Origin: Gemmatimonadota bacterium
Lineage (GTDB): Bacteria > Gemmatimonadota > Gemmatimonadetes > Gemmatimonadales > GWC2-71-9
Direction: 5' to 3'
DNA: 64,000 nt
Assembly: GCA_025357945.1 (NCBI GenBank)
Contig: JANYLJ010000019.1
Location: 1-64,000 of the forward strand
The number at the start of each line of letters is the position of its first letter. The first letter of the stretch is position 1. A model generated the notes under the pieces. The model was not told the origin of the DNA. It did no database searches and worked only from the letters and a program-made list of their open reading frames with translations. Shown in pieces: positions 9,222 through 17,201 of the stretch. A program made the position numbers and the translations under genes.

Positions 9222-10028
9222 ATGCTTCGCACTCGACTCATGGTCGCCGGGCTGTTCGTCGTTGCCGCGGCCTGCAACAGCAAAGACACGACGACCACCT
9301 CGGCAGGCGACCAGGCCGTGATCACCGCCGATGTCGCGGTCGCGGCCGCCGACGGCATGGCGGAGGATGTGGACGTGATGACCGGCATGGACGGCGGCAT
9401 CGGGAACTCGGCGTTCCTGGTCGGACCAGGTGATTTCCGCCCCGGACTCAGCGGCTGCACGTTCGCCGGCGGCATGTTCACCTGCCCGTCCACGACCCGC
9501 AACGGTCTCGTCGTCACTCGCACGATCACGTTGCTTGACGCGGGCGGCGTCGCCGAGTCGGCGTACGACGCTCTCCTGACCGCCTCCATTCATGTCGTAG
9601 CGAACATCTCCGGGGATGTAACGCACGGCCCGTGGAGCGCCACGGTCTTGCGCCATCGCGACTTCACCATCAGCGGCCTGGCCGGCACCGAGACCACCCG
9701 AACCGTCAACGGTAGCGGCACCGAAACGGTCACCCGCTCGCGGGTGACGCACAACGACGGCACGCGCACCTATGATATCACCGGTGCGAGCACGGTCACC
9801 AACGTCGTCCTCCCGGTACGCACCGCCGACGGCGGCAACGGTTGGCCGCTTTCCGGCACCATCACCCGGACGTTCACCGTCACGCTGACTTCTGGCCCGA
9901 ACGCTGGCAGGACTGAGACCCGGACCGTTGTCATCACGTTCAACGGCACCTCGAGCGTGACAGGCACGGTGAATGGCACGCCGTTCACAATCGACCTCGC
10001 GGGCCACACGGCGCTGCCGCGCGGCTGA
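9222..10028 (+). CDS. Lipoprotein of unknown function
   Basis: A 268-residue protein with a lipoprotein signal (MVAGLFVVAAAC, lipobox Cys at about residue 19). The mature part is rich in Thr, Ser and Gly with alternating strands such as TRTITLLDAGG and ETTRTVNGSGTETVTRSRV, which suggests a beta-rich surface or periplasmic domain. GAGAGG lies eight bases before the ATG. It stands alone between the NAD operon and leuS. I recognise no family. The 187 bases upstream hold no gene; they include short palindromes (TTACGTAA, TGCACTGTGCA). Confidence 0.72.
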   Translation: MLRTRLMVAGLFVVAAACNSKDTTTTSAGDQAVITADVAVAAADGMAEDVDVMTGMDGGIGNSAFLVGPGDFRPGLSGCTFAGGMFTCPSTTRNGLVVTRTITLLDAGGVAESAYDALLTASIHVVANISGDVTHGPWSATVLRHRDFTISGLAGTETTRTVNGSGTETVTRSRVTHNDGTRTYDITGASTVTNVVLPVRTADGGNGWPLSGTITRTFTVTLTSGPNAGRTETRTVVITFNGTSSVTGTVNGTPFTIDLAGHTALPRG

Positions 10029-10044
10029 CGCCGTCGGTGGCGGG

Positions 10045-10117
10045 TGAGCCCAAGCGAAGCGAAGGATCGGCTTGCGACAGGCGAGAGGTAAGGGGGGCTC
10101 CGAAAGGGGCCCCCTTC
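10045..10117. repeat. Partial REP-like copy followed by a G/C hairpin (terminator candidate)
   Basis: 10045-10070 reads tgagcccaagcgaagcgaaggatcgg, a partial copy of the REP-like family. 10090-10117 folds as AAGGGGGGCTC-CGAAA-GGGGCCCCCTT with G-T pairs and is followed by a pyrimidine tract. It sits between the lipoprotein stop and leuS, so it probably terminates the lipoprotein transcript. Confidence 0.55.
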
Positions 10118-10157
10118 TCTCTTCCCCCCTCTCTCCCATCCGGCGATATTGGCCAGC

Positions 10158-12611
10158 ATGCCCGAAGAACGCACTCCCTACGACCCACATGACGTAGAAG
10201 CCAAATGGCGCGCCCGCTGGGCCGAACGCCGCACCAACGAGCCCGACCTCGATCACGCCGCCCGGCCATTCTACAACCTGATGATGTTCCCCTATCCCTC
10301 AGCCGAGGGATTGCACGTCGGCAACCTGTTCGCATTTACTGGCGCGGACGTGTTCGGGCGGTTCCAGCGGATGCAGGGGTGGCACGTTTTCCAGCCGATG
10401 GGCTTTGACGCGTTCGGCATCCACTCCGAGAACTTCGCGCTCAGGGTCGGCATCCATCCCGCGGACCTGATCCCACGCAACATTGCCAACTTCACCCGCC
10501 AGCTCACCGGGATGGGTGGCATGTTCGCCTGGGACCACGTGCTCGCGACCACCGACCCGGCGTACTACAAGTGGACGCAGTGGATCTTTCTGCAGCTGCT
10601 CAAGCGCGGTTTGGCATACAAAAAGCAGGGCGCGGTCAACTGGTGTCCCACCGACAAGACCGTGCTCTCCAACGAGCAGGTCATCGGCGGCGCCTGTGAG
10701 CGATGCGGCACCATGGTCGAGCAGCGAGTGCTCGAGCAGTGGTACTTCCGCATCGCCGATTACGCCAAACGGCTGCTCGACAATCTCGACGATCCGACCA
10801 AGATGGACTGGTCGCCAACAACGGTGATGGCGCAGAAGAACTGGATCGGCCGCTCGGACGGCGCCGAGATCCAATTCCGTGTCGCCGGCCACGAGGGCGT
10901 GACCGTTCCAGTCTACACCACGCGGCCCGACACCCTCTTCGGCGCCACGTTCCTGGTGCTCGCCCCCGAACATCCACTCGTGGGCCAGTTGACCACGCCG
11001 GCAGCGCGCGCATCGGTCGCAGGCTATCGCGCGCAAGCCGCCGCCAAGGATCTGGTGTCCCGCAAGGTGGGCGACAAGGAAAAGAGCGGTGTGTATCTCG
11101 GGGCCAGCGCGATCAATCCTGCGACTGGCCACGAGATCCCGATCTGGATCGCCGACTACGTCATGATGGAATACGGCACTGGTGCCATCATGGCAGTGCC
11201 GGGACACGACGAGCGCGATTTTGCGTTCGCGACCCGATTCAAGTTGGCCGTCGTACGTGTCGTCGCTCGCGACGGCGAGAGCGCCGACGACCCACTCGAC
11301 GCCGCGCTCGTGGACGTCGACGCGGGGCGCATGGTGAATTCGGGAGAATTCGACGGTATGGCGCCGCTCGATGCCAAGCGGGCGACCACCACCTGGATCG
11401 AGCGTGAAGGACACGGTAAGGGCTCGGTGCGGTACCGCCTCTACGACTGGTGCATCTCGCGCCAGCGGTACTGGGGCCCGCCGATCCCGATCATCTACTG
11501 CGACGCGTGCGGCGCGGTACCGGTGCCGGAGGATCAGCTCCCGGTGCTGCTGCCGTCGCTTGAGGACTTCCGCCCCGATGATTCCGGCGTCTCCCCGCTC
11601 GCCCGTCACACCGACTGGTATCATGTGCCGTGTCCGAGTTGCGGCAAGCCGGCGCGGCGCGAGACCGACGTGTCCGACACCTTCCTCGACTCGGCGTGGT
11701 ATTTCCTGCGCTATCCGAGCACCGAGTTCGCCGACCGCGCCTTCGATGCCGATCTCACCCGTCGCTGGTTGCCGGTGGCGAACTACATTGGCGGCAACGA
11801 GCACGCCGTGCTGCACCTGCTCTATTCCCGCTTCATCACCATGGTGCTGCACGACGCCGGCATGCTTTCCTTCGAAGAACCGTTCCGACGCTTTCGTGCC
11901 CACGGCCTGATCATCAAGGACGGCGCCAAGATGTCCAAGTCGAAGGGGAACGTGGTCAATCCCGACGACTACATCGCGCGCTGGGGTGCGGACACGCTGC
12001 GTACCTACCTGATGTTCCTGGGGCCCTACCAGGAAGGCGGCGACTTCCGTGACGCCGGGATCAGCGGCCCGCGTCGCTTCCTCGACCGGGTGTGGGACCT
12101 CGCCTCGGACGCGGCCAACCCGGATTGCCGCGGAGGCGAAATTCGCCGCGACGTGCTGATCAAGTGGCACCAGACCAAGAAGCGCGTCACCGCCGATCTG
12201 GCCGGGTTGCACTACAACACGGCCATTGCCGCACTCATGGAACTGGTCAACGCCCTCCGCGACCAGCATTGCAGCGAACATGCCGTCGTGAGCGAACTGG
12301 TACAGATGACGGCACCCTTCGCACCGCATTTTGCCGAGGAATGCTGGGAACGGCTCGGCCATACCACATCGGTGTTCGACTCCGCCTGGCCCAGCTTCGA
12401 CGACACGCTGACACTGAGCGACGACATCACAGTGGTCGTGCAGGTCAACGGCAAGGTGCGCAGCACGCTGACCGTGGTACGGGACGTCGCCGAAGCGAGC
12501 GTCCGCGCGTTGGCGGAACGCGACGAGAACGTCCAGCGACATCTGGCGGGAAAGACGATCAGAAAAGTCGTGTATGTGCCCGGGCGTTTGGTAAATTTCG
12601 TGGTGGGGTGA
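10158..12611 (+). CDS. leuS: Leucyl-tRNA synthetase
   Basis: Charges tRNA-Leu in the cytoplasm. The protein is 817 residues, within the family's usual range. Class I motifs are present: HIGH variant HVGN near residue 53 (PYPSAEGLHVGN) and KMSKS near residue 594 (KMSKSKGNVVNP). The CP1 editing domain with the threonine-rich TTRPDTLFGATF segment, the zinc-ribbon Cys pairs (CDACGAV, CPSCGK) and the C-terminal VQVNGKVR domain are all there. The ATG at 10158 is preferred to the TTG at 10149; GATATT ends seven bases before it. Stop and next start overlap (TGATG). Confidence 0.97.
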   Translation: MPEERTPYDPHDVEAKWRARWAERRTNEPDLDHAARPFYNLMMFPYPSAEGLHVGNLFAFTGADVFGRFQRMQGWHVFQPMGFDAFGIHSENFALRVGIHPADLIPRNIANFTRQLTGMGGMFAWDHVLATTDPAYYKWTQWIFLQLLKRGLAYKKQGAVNWCPTDKTVLSNEQVIGGACERCGTMVEQRVLEQWYFRIADYAKRLLDNLDDPTKMDWSPTTVMAQKNWIGRSDGAEIQFRVAGHEGVTVPVYTTRPDTLFGATFLVLAPEHPLVGQLTTPAARASVAGYRAQAAAKDLVSRKVGDKEKSGVYLGASAINPATGHEIPIWIADYVMMEYGTGAIMAVPGHDERDFAFATRFKLAVVRVVARDGESADDPLDAALVDVDAGRMVNSGEFDGMAPLDAKRATTTWIEREGHGKGSVRYRLYDWCISRQRYWGPPIPIIYCDACGAVPVPEDQLPVLLPSLEDFRPDDSGVSPLARHTDWYHVPCPSCGKPARRETDVSDTFLDSAWYFLRYPSTEFADRAFDADLTRRWLPVANYIGGNEHAVLHLLYSRFITMVLHDAGMLSFEEPFRRFRAHGLIIKDGAKMSKSKGNVVNPDDYIARWGADTLRTYLMFLGPYQEGGDFRDAGISGPRRFLDRVWDLASDAANPDCRGGEIRRDVLIKWHQTKKRVTADLAGLHYNTAIAALMELVNALRDQHCSEHAVVSELVQMTAPFAPHFAEECWERLGHTTSVFDSAWPSFDDTLTLSDDITVVVQVNGKVRSTLTVVRDVAEASVRALAERDENVQRHLAGKTIRKVVYVPGRLVNFVVG

Positions 12612-12955
12612 TGACCGACGCTCCGCTGACCTTCGACCAATTTCTTGCCGTCGACATCCGGGTCGGCCGCGTCATTGCCGCACGCTTCAACCCCACCGCG
12701 ATCAAGCCGGCATTGCACCTCGAAGTGGATTTCGGCCCGGAGATCGGCGTCAAGCACTCGAGTGTGCAGCTCACGGTGCACTACACCGCGGAGTCACTCG
12801 TCGGACGTCTTGTCGTTGCGGTGGTCAACTTTCCGCCCAAGCGGATTGCCGGCGTGACGAGCCAGGTGCTGGTCCTCGCTGTGCCCGATCCGGCTGGAGC
12901 TGTCGTGCTGCTCCAGCCGGATCAGGATGTCCCGGTCGGTGGACGGATGTTCTAG
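12611..12955 (+). CDS. csaA: CsaA-type tRNA-binding / chaperone protein
   Basis: A 114-residue OB-fold protein starting at the ATG that shares one base with the leuS stop. The pattern FDQFLAVDIRVGRVIAA, LHLEVDFG and the C-terminal QVLVLAVPD fits CsaA, a dimeric tRNA-binding-domain protein reported to act as an export-related chaperone. Translational coupling to leuS fits a tRNA-linked role. The ORF track shows it only as the tail of a 287-residue ORF. Its 3' end carries a perfect inverted repeat (12887-12923). Confidence 0.9.
   Translation: MTDAPLTFDQFLAVDIRVGRVIAARFNPTAIKPALHLEVDFGPEIGVKHSSVQLTVHYTAESLVGRLVVAVVNFPPKRIAGVTSQVLVLAVPDPAGAVVLLQPDQDVPVGGRMF
12887..12923. repeat. Perfect 14-bp inverted repeat inside the 3' end of csaA
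   Basis: GATCCGGCTGGAGC and its exact reverse complement are separated by nine bases and lie 32 bases before the csaA stop. With convergent genes almost touching here (stop at 12955, next stop at 12958) it could be a terminator inside coding sequence. No U-tract follows. Confidence 0.65.
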
Positions 12956-12957
12956 CG

Positions 12958-13548
12958 CTATTCCTGCATCGGCTTCCCTTCAAGCCGTGCCTTCAACCGC
13001 CGCAAGTCTTGCTCGGACATCAGGCGAAACACCGACACCAGCATCTTCGAACCGAAGTCGAGCACCGCGCCGCCTAACTTCCCGCCGGAATCGCCGCGCT
13101 CGTTCCGCATCGAATCGATAACCGGCGATCCGATCGTGCTCACCACGAGCGTTGAATCGCCCGCCCCGACCAGCGAGTCACGGCGGGTCGCGAAGATCTG
13201 GCGACTCGAATCGTTTCGCATCTGCAGCACGAGCAACCGCCCCGGCGTCACATCGCTGACCGTCCAGGTGTAATTCTGCTGCTTCGAACCGCGCGACATC
13301 ATCTCGATGTGGAGGGTGTCACCCACCGCCACGATCCCGTGGCGCGACGCGGTGACCTTGCTTCCAACGGCCATCCAGATCGACATCGAATCGGAATTGG
13401 CGAGCGATGCCCAGACGCGATCAGGTGAGGCGGCAACGGCCACCGTTACCGAGTCACCGCCTTCCATCAACTTGCGATAGCCGATGTAGCAGGTGGCGGC
13501 CAACGCCACGACCAGAAGCAGCAGGGCTCCGACGATCCACTTCCACAT
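12958..13548 (-). CDS. Membrane-anchored SRPBCC (START-like) domain protein
   Basis: A 196-residue protein with one N-terminal membrane segment (WIVGALLLLVVALAATCYIGY) and a polyketide-cyclase/START-like body (VTVAVAASPDRVWASLAN ... YTWTVSDVTPGRLLVLQM). Such folds bind hydrophobic ligands. The start at 13548 is set by GGAGAA nine bases upstream; the ORF track starts 124 residues too early. It is divergent from the ECF sigma gene and converges on csaA. Function is otherwise unknown. Confidence 0.75.
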   Translation of the reverse strand: MWKWIVGALLLLVVALAATCYIGYRKLMEGGDSVTVAVAASPDRVWASLANSDSMSIWMAVGSKVTASRHGIVAVGDTLHIEMMSRGSKQQNYTWTVSDVTPGRLLVLQMRNDSSRQIFATRRDSLVGAGDSTLVVSTIGSPVIDSMRNERGDSGGKLGGAVLDFGSKMLVSVFRLMSEQDLRRLKARLEGKPMQE

Positions 13549-13643
13549 GCAGGGTTTCTCCGTGAGAAGGGGCAGCCGGCTACCCGCGGAACCTAACAGA
13601 CAGGTCTGGAGCCGGCCGCGACCCATTCGGCCCCTTCGGCATC

Positions 13644-13649
13644 TATACT
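13644..13649 (+). promoter_or_regulatory. -10 element TATACT, leaderless type
   Basis: TATACT ends exactly six bases before the ATG of the ECF sigma gene (spacer GTTGCC), so transcription should begin at or next to the A of the start codon. No Shine-Dalgarno precedes that ATG. Confidence 0.6.
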
Positions 13650-13655
13650 GTTGCC

Positions 13656-14210
13656 ATGACCAGAGCCCTGACAATGCACGCCATGTCCCTCCCCGATGCC
13701 GATGCCGTGATTGCCAGGGCAAGGCTCGGCGATCCGGTCGCTCTGGAAGCCATCTACCGGGCCTACGCGACGCCGGTCTACAATCTCTCCCGGCGGATCT
13801 GCCGGACCACCGAAGATGCCGAAGACATCCTCCAGGAGACCTTCTTCGAGGTGTGTCGTAGCATTCGCAACTACCGTGGCGACGGCTCGATCTGGGGCTG
13901 GATCCGCAGCGTGGCCTCAAGCAAGGCGCTGATGCGGCTCCGCCGGAACAAGTACCGCGACACCGACGAGCTCAACGACGATCTTGCCCCCGCCCGCTCG
14001 GCCTCGTATGCCCTGCGGATGGACCTCGAGTCGGCGATGGCGCGCCTCTCCGATACCGCCCGGGCCGTGGTGTGGCTCCACGACGTCGAGGGCTACACCC
14101 ACGACGAGATCGCCGGCCAGATGGGGAAGACCGTTTCGTTCTCCAAGTCGCAGCTGGCGCGGGCCCATTCGCGGCTCCGCACCTGGCTCGGCGAGGAGGC
14201 GCCGGCATGA
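13656..14210 (+). CDS. ECF-family RNA polymerase sigma factor
   Basis: A 184-residue sigma factor with region 2 (AIYRAYATPVYNLSRRICRTTEDAEDILQETFFEV) and region 4 (LSDTARAVVWLHDVEGYTHDEIAGQMGKTVSFSKSQLARAHSRLR). It redirects RNA polymerase, normally under control of the anti-sigma factor encoded next, whose ATG overlaps its stop (ATGA). ATGs at 13674 and 13683 are possible alternative starts, but the -10 hexamer six bases upstream of 13656 favours the first. Signal and regulon are unknown. Confidence 0.93.
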   Translation: MTRALTMHAMSLPDADAVIARARLGDPVALEAIYRAYATPVYNLSRRICRTTEDAEDILQETFFEVCRSIRNYRGDGSIWGWIRSVASSKALMRLRRNKYRDTDELNDDLAPARSASYALRMDLESAMARLSDTARAVVWLHDVEGYTHDEIAGQMGKTVSFSKSQLARAHSRLRTWLGEEAPA

Positions 14211-14812
14211 CCGCCCATCTCACGATGGAGCAGCTGCTGGCCCTCCGTGATGACGACCGGAGCGAACCGGGGCTGGCCGCCGGACGTGATCACTTTACAA
14301 CTTGTCGCCGCTGCCAGTCGGAGCTGGAACGACTGCACCAGCGCACGGCGCGGTTGCGGGCGCTTCCCCCGTTGGCACCGGCAACGGACGAGTTTCCGGC
14401 CGTCCACCAGCGGATCACCGTGGCACGCCAGCGCCGCGACCGTGCCGCCGCGTCGATCGGGTTGGCGGCGGCAGCAACGCTCGTGCTCACGCTGATCGGC
14501 CGCGACCTCGTGCATCCGCGTCGGCTCGACGCCGAACAGATGCTGCAGAACGAAGTGAGTCAGTCGCAGCGGCTCGAACAGGAGCTGCGCCGGTGGAATC
14601 CGGCCGAGCGCGTGATCGATGGATACACCGCCATCGTGGTGATTCAGCTCGAGAACAAGATCGCGGAACTCGATGGCCAGCTCGCGGCAGCCGCCAACAG
14701 CAAGCATGCCGCCCCGATCGAGAATGAGATCAAGCTGTGGCAGCAGCGCGTCGGCCTGATGAACGCACTGGTCGAGGTGCACCTGACCAAAGCAAACAAC
14801 GTGGGTCTCTGA
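14207..14812 (+). CDS. Zinc-finger (ZAS) anti-sigma factor
   Basis: A 201-residue protein with the H-x3-C-x2-C ZAS motif in HFTTCRRCQSEL, a single membrane segment (AAASIGLAAAATLVLTLIG) and a periplasmic coiled-coil C-terminus (EQELRRWNPAERVIDGY, QLENKIAELDGQL). This layout fits an anti-sigma factor that holds the preceding ECF sigma at the inner membrane. It overlaps the sigma gene by ATGA; the ORF-track start lies inside that gene. Confidence 0.88.
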   Translation: MTAHLTMEQLLALRDDDRSEPGLAAGRDHFTTCRRCQSELERLHQRTARLRALPPLAPATDEFPAVHQRITVARQRRDRAAASIGLAAAATLVLTLIGRDLVHPRRLDAEQMLQNEVSQSQRLEQELRRWNPAERVIDGYTAIVVIQLENKIAELDGQLAAAANSKHAAPIENEIKLWQQRVGLMNALVEVHLTKANNVGL

Positions 14813-14840
14813 ACAGACTCACCCGGAAGGAGTACGAGTC

Positions 14841-16004
14841 ATGCGTCATCTCTTTGCTCTGGGTCTTACCCTCTGCGTCGCCGGTTCGGCCGCGGCACAG
14901 ACCGAAGTCATCATCCGTCGGCCCGGCCAGCAGGACCAGGTCATCCGCCTCGACAGCGCCCGCACGAGAGAAGCGCTCGCGAAGGTGCAAGCCGAACTGC
15001 AGAAAGCGACCACCGCGATGTCGGGTCGGCTTGAGCTACTGCAGCACGACCCGAGCCACCAGGCGGCGTTCGAAGCGCCGATGCGCGTGAGCATGCTGGC
15101 GCTCAAGGACGCCGAGATCGCGGCCACCTCCTGGGCTCGTCGGCAGCCGCATCTCGGCATCCTGGTGGCGACGACGCCGCGGGAAACCGACAAGTACGGC
15201 GCCTACATCAGCGCCGTCACGCCAGGCAGCCCGGCCGACAAGGCCGGCATCATCTCCGGCGACATCATCGTGAAAATCGCCGGCAAGTCGTTGACTGAAA
15301 AGAACGCCAAGGACGATTCGGGTCCGGGAGTCCGGTTGATCAGCATCGTCGCGACGCTCACGGTGGGCAAGCCGGTTGACGTGGAACTCCGTCGCGGCAC
15401 GCAGAACAAAACCGTCAAGATCACGCCAACCGAGGACGAGGCGGGCGCGATCGCCCGGATGGCACCGAGTGTCACCGACCTCTCCCGACTGTCGCTCGAT
15501 CTCGCGCTGCGCGCGCCTGAGTTGCCGAGCCGCATGGCGTTTCTGGCGTCGCCATCGTTCAGTGTCTTCGGCAACGGTAACGGCGCCTTCAGTTACTCGT
15601 TCGGTAGCAACGGCCTGTTCGCCAATGTGGAGCTCGCGCCGCTCAACGAGAAGCTCGGCAGCTACTTCGGGACGAGCGAAGGCGTATTGGTCGTAAACAC
15701 CGGCGTGGATCGGCCAGCGCTCGTACGCGGGTTTCGGATCGACACCGCGCGCGCCGCGGCGCGGAGCGCACGGGTCCGGAGGATCGAGGCCGACTCGATC
15801 GATGCACCGGCTAACGGCCCGGTTCGCGCCGTCAACACCATCGGCCTCGAGCCCGGCGACGTGATCCTCTCAGTGGATGGCCGCAAGGTGACCAATCCAT
15901 CGCAGTTGATGCGAATCGTGGGCAGCTACGACCACAACGACCAGTTCAAGCTGCAGATCATGCGGCAGAAGCGCGCCGAGACGTTGACAGTCAAGATGCC
16001 CTGA
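14841..16004 (+). CDS. Exported protein with two PDZ domains, no protease domain
   Basis: A 387-residue protein with a signal peptide (MRHLFALGLTLCVAGSAAAQ), a helical stretch, a first PDZ domain (GAYISAVTPGSPADKAGIISGDIIVKIAG) and a second C-terminal PDZ-like domain (NTIGLEPGDVILSVDGRKVTNPSQLMRIV). No HtrA-type catalytic triad or S41 domain is visible. It lies 28 bases after the anti-sigma gene with a strong GGAAGGAG site, so it belongs to the same operon and may act as periplasmic sensor or adaptor. A perfect hairpin follows it. Confidence 0.82.
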   Translation: MRHLFALGLTLCVAGSAAAQTEVIIRRPGQQDQVIRLDSARTREALAKVQAELQKATTAMSGRLELLQHDPSHQAAFEAPMRVSMLALKDAEIAATSWARRQPHLGILVATTPRETDKYGAYISAVTPGSPADKAGIISGDIIVKIAGKSLTEKNAKDDSGPGVRLISIVATLTVGKPVDVELRRGTQNKTVKITPTEDEAGAIARMAPSVTDLSRLSLDLALRAPELPSRMAFLASPSFSVFGNGNGAFSYSFGSNGLFANVELAPLNEKLGSYFGTSEGVLVVNTGVDRPALVRGFRIDTARAAARSARVRRIEADSIDAPANGPVRAVNTIGLEPGDVILSVDGRKVTNPSQLMRIVGSYDHNDQFKLQIMRQKRAETLTVKMP

Positions 16005-16028
16005 GTTTCGCCTCTCCTGGGCAAACGC

Positions 16029-16062
16029 GAACGGGGCACCGACCGATGTCGGTGCCCCGTTC
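16029..16062 (+). terminator. Perfect 15-bp hairpin
   Basis: GAACGGGGCACCGAC-CGAT-GTCGGTGCCCCGTTC, 25 bases after the PDZ gene stop. There is no run of T after it, so termination would be of the U-less type, or the hairpin protects the 3' end. The next promoter hexamer starts four bases later. Confidence 0.78.
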
Positions 16063-16065
16063 GGT

Positions 16066-16071
16066 TAACTT
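16066..16071 (+). promoter_or_regulatory. -10 element TAACTT, leaderless type
   Basis: TAACTT followed by GCCGAC and then the ATG of the DUF983 gene: six-base spacing and no Shine-Dalgarno. Confidence 0.55.
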
Positions 16072-16077
16072 GCCGAC

Positions 16078-16470
16078 ATGACTCGCCGAAACCTGCTCTT
16101 CGCCCGGGCGCTGGTGCTCCGCTGTCCGCATTGCGGCGGGCGTCACGTCCTGCGCCATTGGCTGGCGATGAAGGATGCGTGCCCGACGTGCGGCCTGTCG
16201 CTCGCTACTGGCAATCGCGCCGGCGCCTACATCCTCAACCTCTTCACGTCGGAAATGTTGCTGATGGTAGTGCTGGCGACCGTCGTCGTACGCAGCTGGC
16301 CCAGTCCGCCATACGACTTGCTGCAATGGCTCGCACCGCTGCTGATGCTCATCGCACCGCTGCTTTTTTATCCGTTTTCCAAGCTGGTCTTCGTCGCGAT
16401 CGATCTCGCAATGCACCCTGACGCGGCGCCGGATGCGTTGGTGCATGGGGAGGTCAAGAAGCCGCTCTAA
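16078..16470 (+). CDS. DUF983-family zinc-ribbon membrane protein
   Basis: A 130-residue protein with an N-terminal zinc ribbon (CPHCGG ... CPTCGL), the family's NRAGAYILNL segment, and two membrane segments (EMLLMVVLATVVVRSW and APLLMLIAPLLFYPFSKLVFVAIDLAMHP). This matches DUF983, whose members are often near cytochrome oxidase genes. No oxidase gene lies in this window. Function not assigned. Confidence 0.8.
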   Translation: MTRRNLLFARALVLRCPHCGGRHVLRHWLAMKDACPTCGLSLATGNRAGAYILNLFTSEMLLMVVLATVVVRSWPSPPYDLLQWLAPLLMLIAPLLFYPFSKLVFVAIDLAMHPDAAPDALVHGEVKKPL

Positions 16471-16473
16471 GCG

Positions 16474-16614
16474 TTGTCATCCTGAGCGGAGCGCACCGCA
16501 GGTGTGCGCAGTCGAAGGACCTCGGTGCCATGCACGAAGCGACTCCTCTGCGCTCGGGGCCGAGGTCCTTCGACTGCGCAACGGCCATGCCGTTGCTTCG
16601 CTCAGGATGACAGT
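16474..16614. repeat. Large inverted repeat of the REP-like family with nested hairpins
   Basis: Left arm 16474-16525 and right arm 16560-16614 are imperfect reverse complements: TTGTCATCCTGAGCGgAGC ... GCAGTCGAAGGACCTCGG. At the same position in each arm sits a small hairpin of unrelated sequence (GCGCAC/GTGCGC on the left; GCAACGGC-CAT-GCCGTTGC on the right). The right arm provides the last two Ser codons and stop of the PAP2 gene. Confidence 0.85.
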
Positions 16615-17180
16615 TCCCTGGATCCCCATCTCCTCCAGACGACCGCAACCAGAAACCACCCCGCCACCGCCGCGACCGTCACGTCACTCAGGAAGTGCGC
16701 CTGCGCCTGCACCCGCGTCACCGCGCACCCCACCGCCATCGCGAGCCACACCGGCCATGCCCGCGGGTACATCCGGCACAACAACCACGCCGCGCTGAAC
16801 GCCACCATCGCGTGGCTGCTCGGCAACCCGAACTCGGCGCCGTGGAAGGGCCGGTCGCTGAACGCGCGAAATACGTACTGTCCGCCGTGCAGTGCCGGCC
16901 GTTCGCGACGGATCAGCACCTGGAGGAGCGCCGCGAGGGCGCCACCCGCCGTGGGGACCAGCGCGAGTAGCAAGGCGGTGCGGCGATCACGTGTCTGTGC
17001 CCACATCGCCATCGCGGCCAGCAGCCAGAGCGGCAGGAACCCGAACGTCCGCCACATCCGGCCAACGTCGTGTTCGTATATATCTGGCTGGACGAGGTGG
17101 CTGAACGCCCAGCCATCCGCGAGGTGTGCTGCGACGATGGCCAGTGTGGCGTACAGGGCGATTCTGACCGGTGGGCGCAT
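16602..17180 (-). CDS. PAP2-family membrane phosphatase
   Basis: A 192-residue multi-pass protein with the three PAP2 phosphatase motifs: RRERPALHGG (KxxxxxxRP-like), PSSHAMVAF and TRVQAQAHFLSDV (SRxxxxxH-like). Likely substrates are undecaprenyl pyrophosphate or phospholipid-type phosphates at the inner membrane. I choose the ATG at 17180 over the track start at 17210 because TATATT lies exactly six bases before it. The stop codon and last two Ser codons come from the inverted repeat at 16474-16614. Confidence 0.85.
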   Translation of the reverse strand: MRPPVRIALYATLAIVAAHLADGWAFSHLVQPDIYEHDVGRMWRTFGFLPLWLLAAMAMWAQTRDRRTALLLALVPTAGGALAALLQVLIRRERPALHGGQYVFRAFSDRPFHGAEFGLPSSHAMVAFSAAWLLCRMYPRAWPVWLAMAVGCAVTRVQAQAHFLSDVTVAAVAGWFLVAVVWRRWGSRELSS

Positions 17181-17186
17181 CGGTCC

Positions 17187-17194
17187 AATATATT
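17187..17194. promoter_or_regulatory. Shared palindromic -10 (AATATATT) for two divergent genes
   Basis: The palindrome AATATATT gives TATATT on both strands: six bases (ggaccg) before the PAP2 ATG on the minus strand and seven bases (cgtaacc) before the DUF3187 ATG on the plus strand. The two start codons are only 21 bases apart, so both transcripts should be leaderless and mutually exclusive. Confidence 0.6.
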
Positions 17195-17201
17195 CGTAAC
17201 C

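Noticed and set aside
10299-12542. 747-residue minus-strand ORF
   Set aside because: It is the antisense shadow of leuS, whose motifs are complete; the translated shadow is His/Arg/Asp-rich and shows no domain.
16474-16614. CRISPR or IS terminal repeats
   Set aside because: There is one inverted pair, no direct-repeat/spacer array and no transposase gene; it fits a REP-like element.
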